Shown one piece after another: positions 62,305 to 64,000 of a DNA stretch of 64,000 bases; the first letter of the stretch is position 1; every line of letters starts with the position of its first letter. The position numbers and the translations under genes are program-made. Source of the DNA: Mesorhizobium sp. CAU 1732 (GTDB taxonomy: Bacteria; Pseudomonadota; Alphaproteobacteria; Rhizobiales; Rhizobiaceae); the NCBI RefSeq assembly GCF_039888675.1, contig NZ_JBDQQR010000001.1, positions 2,542,001 to 2,606,000 of the forward strand. The letters are read 5' to 3'. The notes below the pieces were generated by a model, which was not told where the DNA came from, did no database searches, and saw nothing but the letters and a program-made list of their open reading frames with translations.

Positions 62305-63870
62305 ATGGGAAGACTGACGACACGAGCACTGCTTGCCGGAGCGGCGATTTTTCTTGCGGCGCCGGCATTCGCACAGGAGCCGGTTCAGGGCGGCACGCTG
62401 AAGATTCGCGTCAATTCCGACCTGCGCGCGACTGACGGCCTCAACCGCGACGCCAACACCGACGCGATCCTCCACCACATCTTCGAAACGCTTGTCGGGT
62501 TCAGGGATGACCTCTCCATCGGACCTGTGCTTGCCCAGTCGTGGGAAATCTCCGATGACGGTCTCACCTATACGTTCACGCTGCGCGAGGGCGCGACGTT
62601 CCACAATGGCGACCCGGTCACCGCTGAGGACGTCAAGTGGAACTGGGATCGCCGTATCGCGGCTGGCGAGGAGTGGTTCTGCAATCCCTTCTTCGACGGC
62701 AGCCAGGGCCTGAAGGTCGAGGGCATCGAAACGCCGGACGAACGCACGGTCGTGTTCAGGATCAACGAGCCGAATGCGCTCTTCCTTTCCCAGCTTGCCA
62801 ACATCCAGTGCAATGGCTGGATCGCAAGCCCCGACAATGTCGGCGCGGACGGCAACTGGATCGCGGATTCCGCGATCGGCAGCGGGTCCTTCACGTTGAA
62901 GGAATGGCAGAAGGGCCAGTTCATCAAGCTTGAGCGCTACGCCGACTACAAGCCGCTCGCGGAGGAATCGAGTGGCCTTGCCGGCGATCGCACGGCCTAT
63001 GTCGACGAGGTCGATTTCCTGATCATTCCAGACACGTCGGCGTCGGAAACGGCGCTTTTCGCCGGTGAGATCGACATCCTTCCGAGCCTCGAATCGAGCC
63101 GGATTTCGGAAGCGGAGAGCCGCGGGGTCGCTGTCAAATCCGTACCCGGCCTGTCATGGACGGCCATCCTGATCCAGACCAACGATCCGTTGATGTCGAA
63201 TGTGAAGGTTCGTCAGGCGATCGCCCATGCGATCGACTTCGCGCAGATCGCGGAGGCGCGCACCAGCGGGCTGTCGGCGTTCAATCCATCGGGCGTGGCG
63301 CAGGCCAGCGCCTTCTTCGACGACGACTTTCTCGCATGGCCCGAATATGATCCGGCAAAGGCGCAGGCGCTGATGGCGGAAGCCGGCTACAACGGCGAAG
63401 CGATCAAAATCCAGACCAATTCGCGCTACCAGGGCATGTACGAGAACTCGGTCGTGGTCCAGGCGATGCTGCAGGCGGCCGGCATCAATGCGGAACTCGA
63501 AACGCTCGACTGGGCCGCGCAGCTCGACAATTATCTCGCCGGCAAATTCCAGATTCAGTCCTTCGGCTATTCGGCGCGTCTCGATCCGTCGCAGCTCTAC
63601 GGCATCCTGATCGGCGACAAATCCACCACACCGACCCGCCAGTGGCAGAATGACGAAGCCCGTGCCCTCCTTCTGAAGACGACCCAGACCACCGACTTCG
63701 AGGAACGCAAAGCGCTCTTCAAGCAGATCCATGCGCTGATGGTGCAGGATGTGCCGATCCTCGGCCTTTATTACGAGCCTGTGACCGACGCTGTCGCGAA
63801 GGGTGTCGAAGGTTACGACGTGTGGGCCGGCGACAAACCCCGTGCATGGGGCGTCTGGAAACAGCAGTAG
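62305..63870 (+). CDS. Peptide-type ABC importer 3, periplasmic substrate-binding protein (SBP family 5)
   Basis: A 521-residue binding protein. A Sec signal peptide (about 1-23, ending PAFAQ) is followed by EPVQGGTLKIRVNSDLRATD. The family motif FHNGDPVTAEDVKWNWDR is present, with conserved VRQAIAHAIDFAQI and the C-terminal LYYEPVTDAVAKGVEGY. It is in a different subgroup from the importer 1 and 2 receptors, whose mature ends start EPSGTL. The ATG at 62305 follows AAAGGGA; an upstream in-frame ATG at 62236 lies inside the palindromic repeat and is rejected. Permease genes are expected beyond the window. Confidence 0.93.
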   Translation: MGRLTTRALLAGAAIFLAAPAFAQEPVQGGTLKIRVNSDLRATDGLNRDANTDAILHHIFETLVGFRDDLSIGPVLAQSWEISDDGLTYTFTLREGATFHNGDPVTAEDVKWNWDRRIAAGEEWFCNPFFDGSQGLKVEGIETPDERTVVFRINEPNALFLSQLANIQCNGWIASPDNVGADGNWIADSAIGSGSFTLKEWQKGQFIKLERYADYKPLAEESSGLAGDRTAYVDEVDFLIIPDTSASETALFAGEIDILPSLESSRISEAESRGVAVKSVPGLSWTAILIQTNDPLMSNVKVRQAIAHAIDFAQIAEARTSGLSAFNPSGVAQASAFFDDDFLAWPEYDPAKAQALMAEAGYNGEAIKIQTNSRYQGMYENSVVVQAMLQAAGINAELETLDWAAQLDNYLAGKFQIQSFGYSARLDPSQLYGILIGDKSTTPTRQWQNDEARALLLKTTQTTDFEERKALFKQIHALMVQDVPILGLYYEPVTDAVAKGVEGYDVWAGDKPRAWGVWKQQ

Positions 63871-63898
63871 CCACTCGCGCAGAAGAGTTGCAATCAAT

Positions 63899-63924
63899 GA
63901 AGGGCGGGGAGACCCCCGCCCTTC
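63899..63924 (+). terminator. Intercistronic stem-loop after the importer 3 binding-protein gene
   Basis: Eleven-base perfect arms GAAGGGCGGGG and CCCCGCCCTTC with a four-base loop AGAC, 28 bases past the stop. No T-run follows. It matches the position of the hairpins after the other two peptide-type receptor genes. Confidence 0.6.
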
Positions 63925-63946
63925 ACTCCGTGACAGAGGGCATGCG

Positions 63947-64000
63947 ATGCGGACGGAGCTTCTTCCCATAGTCGATTGTGTCGGGTCGCCACGCGCCCGC
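63947..64000 (+). CDS. Start of a downstream gene, possibly a C45-type acyltransferase, partial
   Basis: The ATG at 63947 has AGAGGG at suitable distance and opens a frame to the window end, reading MRTELLPIVDCVGSPRAR. The spacing after the binding-protein hairpin suits the next gene of the operon. The VxCxGSPxxRG-like opening is reminiscent of C45-family autoproteolytic acyltransferases, which occur beside peptide importers, but 18 residues cannot prove this. A permease start is not recognisable here. Confidence 0.35.
   Translation, partial: MRTELLPIVDCVGSPRAR

Overview
The window is a gene-dense, GC-rich piece of an alphaproteobacterial genome, most likely order Hyphomicrobiales (Mesorhizobium/Aminobacter/Phyllobacteriaceae-like). 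The basis is codon bias, many translationally coupled ATGA/GTGA junctions, numerous TTG starts, the gene families present, and three copies of small palindromic repeats of a kind common in rhizobial intergenic DNA. No rRNA, tRNA, insertion sequence, phage gene or CRISPR array was seen. The region reads as an accessory catabolic island made of uptake systems and hydrolases.

Layout. (1) 1-5423 (-): peptide-type ABC importer 1 with a fused permease-ATPase, divergent from a YtcJ-type amidohydrolase (5667-7244). (2) 7340-12470 (+): XRE-cupin regulator, GabT-like aminotransferase, GabD-like dehydrogenase and a TPP-dependent acetolactate-synthase-like enzyme. (3) 12608-13630: LacI-family regulator. 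(4) 13634-18859 (-): peptide-type importer 2, again with a fused permease-ATPase. (5) 19050-23004 (-): intradiol ring-cleavage dioxygenase, SDR, BKACE (DUF849), MDR reductase and cupin, divergent from two tandem paralogous amidohydrolases (23313-26082). (6) 26245-35644: MarR regulator divergent from a nine-gene operon with a polyamine-type ABC importer, polysaccharide-deacetylase-fold enzyme, two SDRs, an amidase and a P1-family (NylC/DmpA) hydrolase. (7) 35796-42549 (-): Liv/Urt-type importer with a fused LivM-LivG protein, an amidase and a LuxR-type regulator. (8) 42679-47334 (-): L-amino-acid monooxygenase-like flavoprotein followed by two GT4 glycosyltransferases. (9) 47651-54037: secreted HEAT-like protein, ArsR-DUF4166 pair, membrane and secreted unknowns, MocR regulator divergent from an EamA transporter. 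(10) 54038-60868: AraC regulator divergent from a sugar isomerase/epimerase and a ribose-type ABC importer. (11) 60938-64000: decayed isomerase remnant, esterase, and the start of a third peptide-type importer running off the window.

How it fits together. A 12-bp dyad, GCAATCGATTGC, typical of LacI-family operators, recurs in front of importer 1 and its divergent amidohydrolase, at importer 2, and on both sides of the dioxygenase/amidohydrolase divergent region. The single LacI-type gene sits between these targets, so blocks 1, 4 and 5 look like one regulon for uptake and stepwise breakdown of one unidentified compound, probably with amide/amine and aromatic parts. A second dyad, ATCATCA-N4-TGATGAT, lies upstream of both the amidase/amide importer operon and the monooxygenase operon. 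That couples amino acid to amide oxidation with amide uptake and hydrolysis, as in indole-3-acetamide or related routes. Substrates are inferred from families and are not proven.
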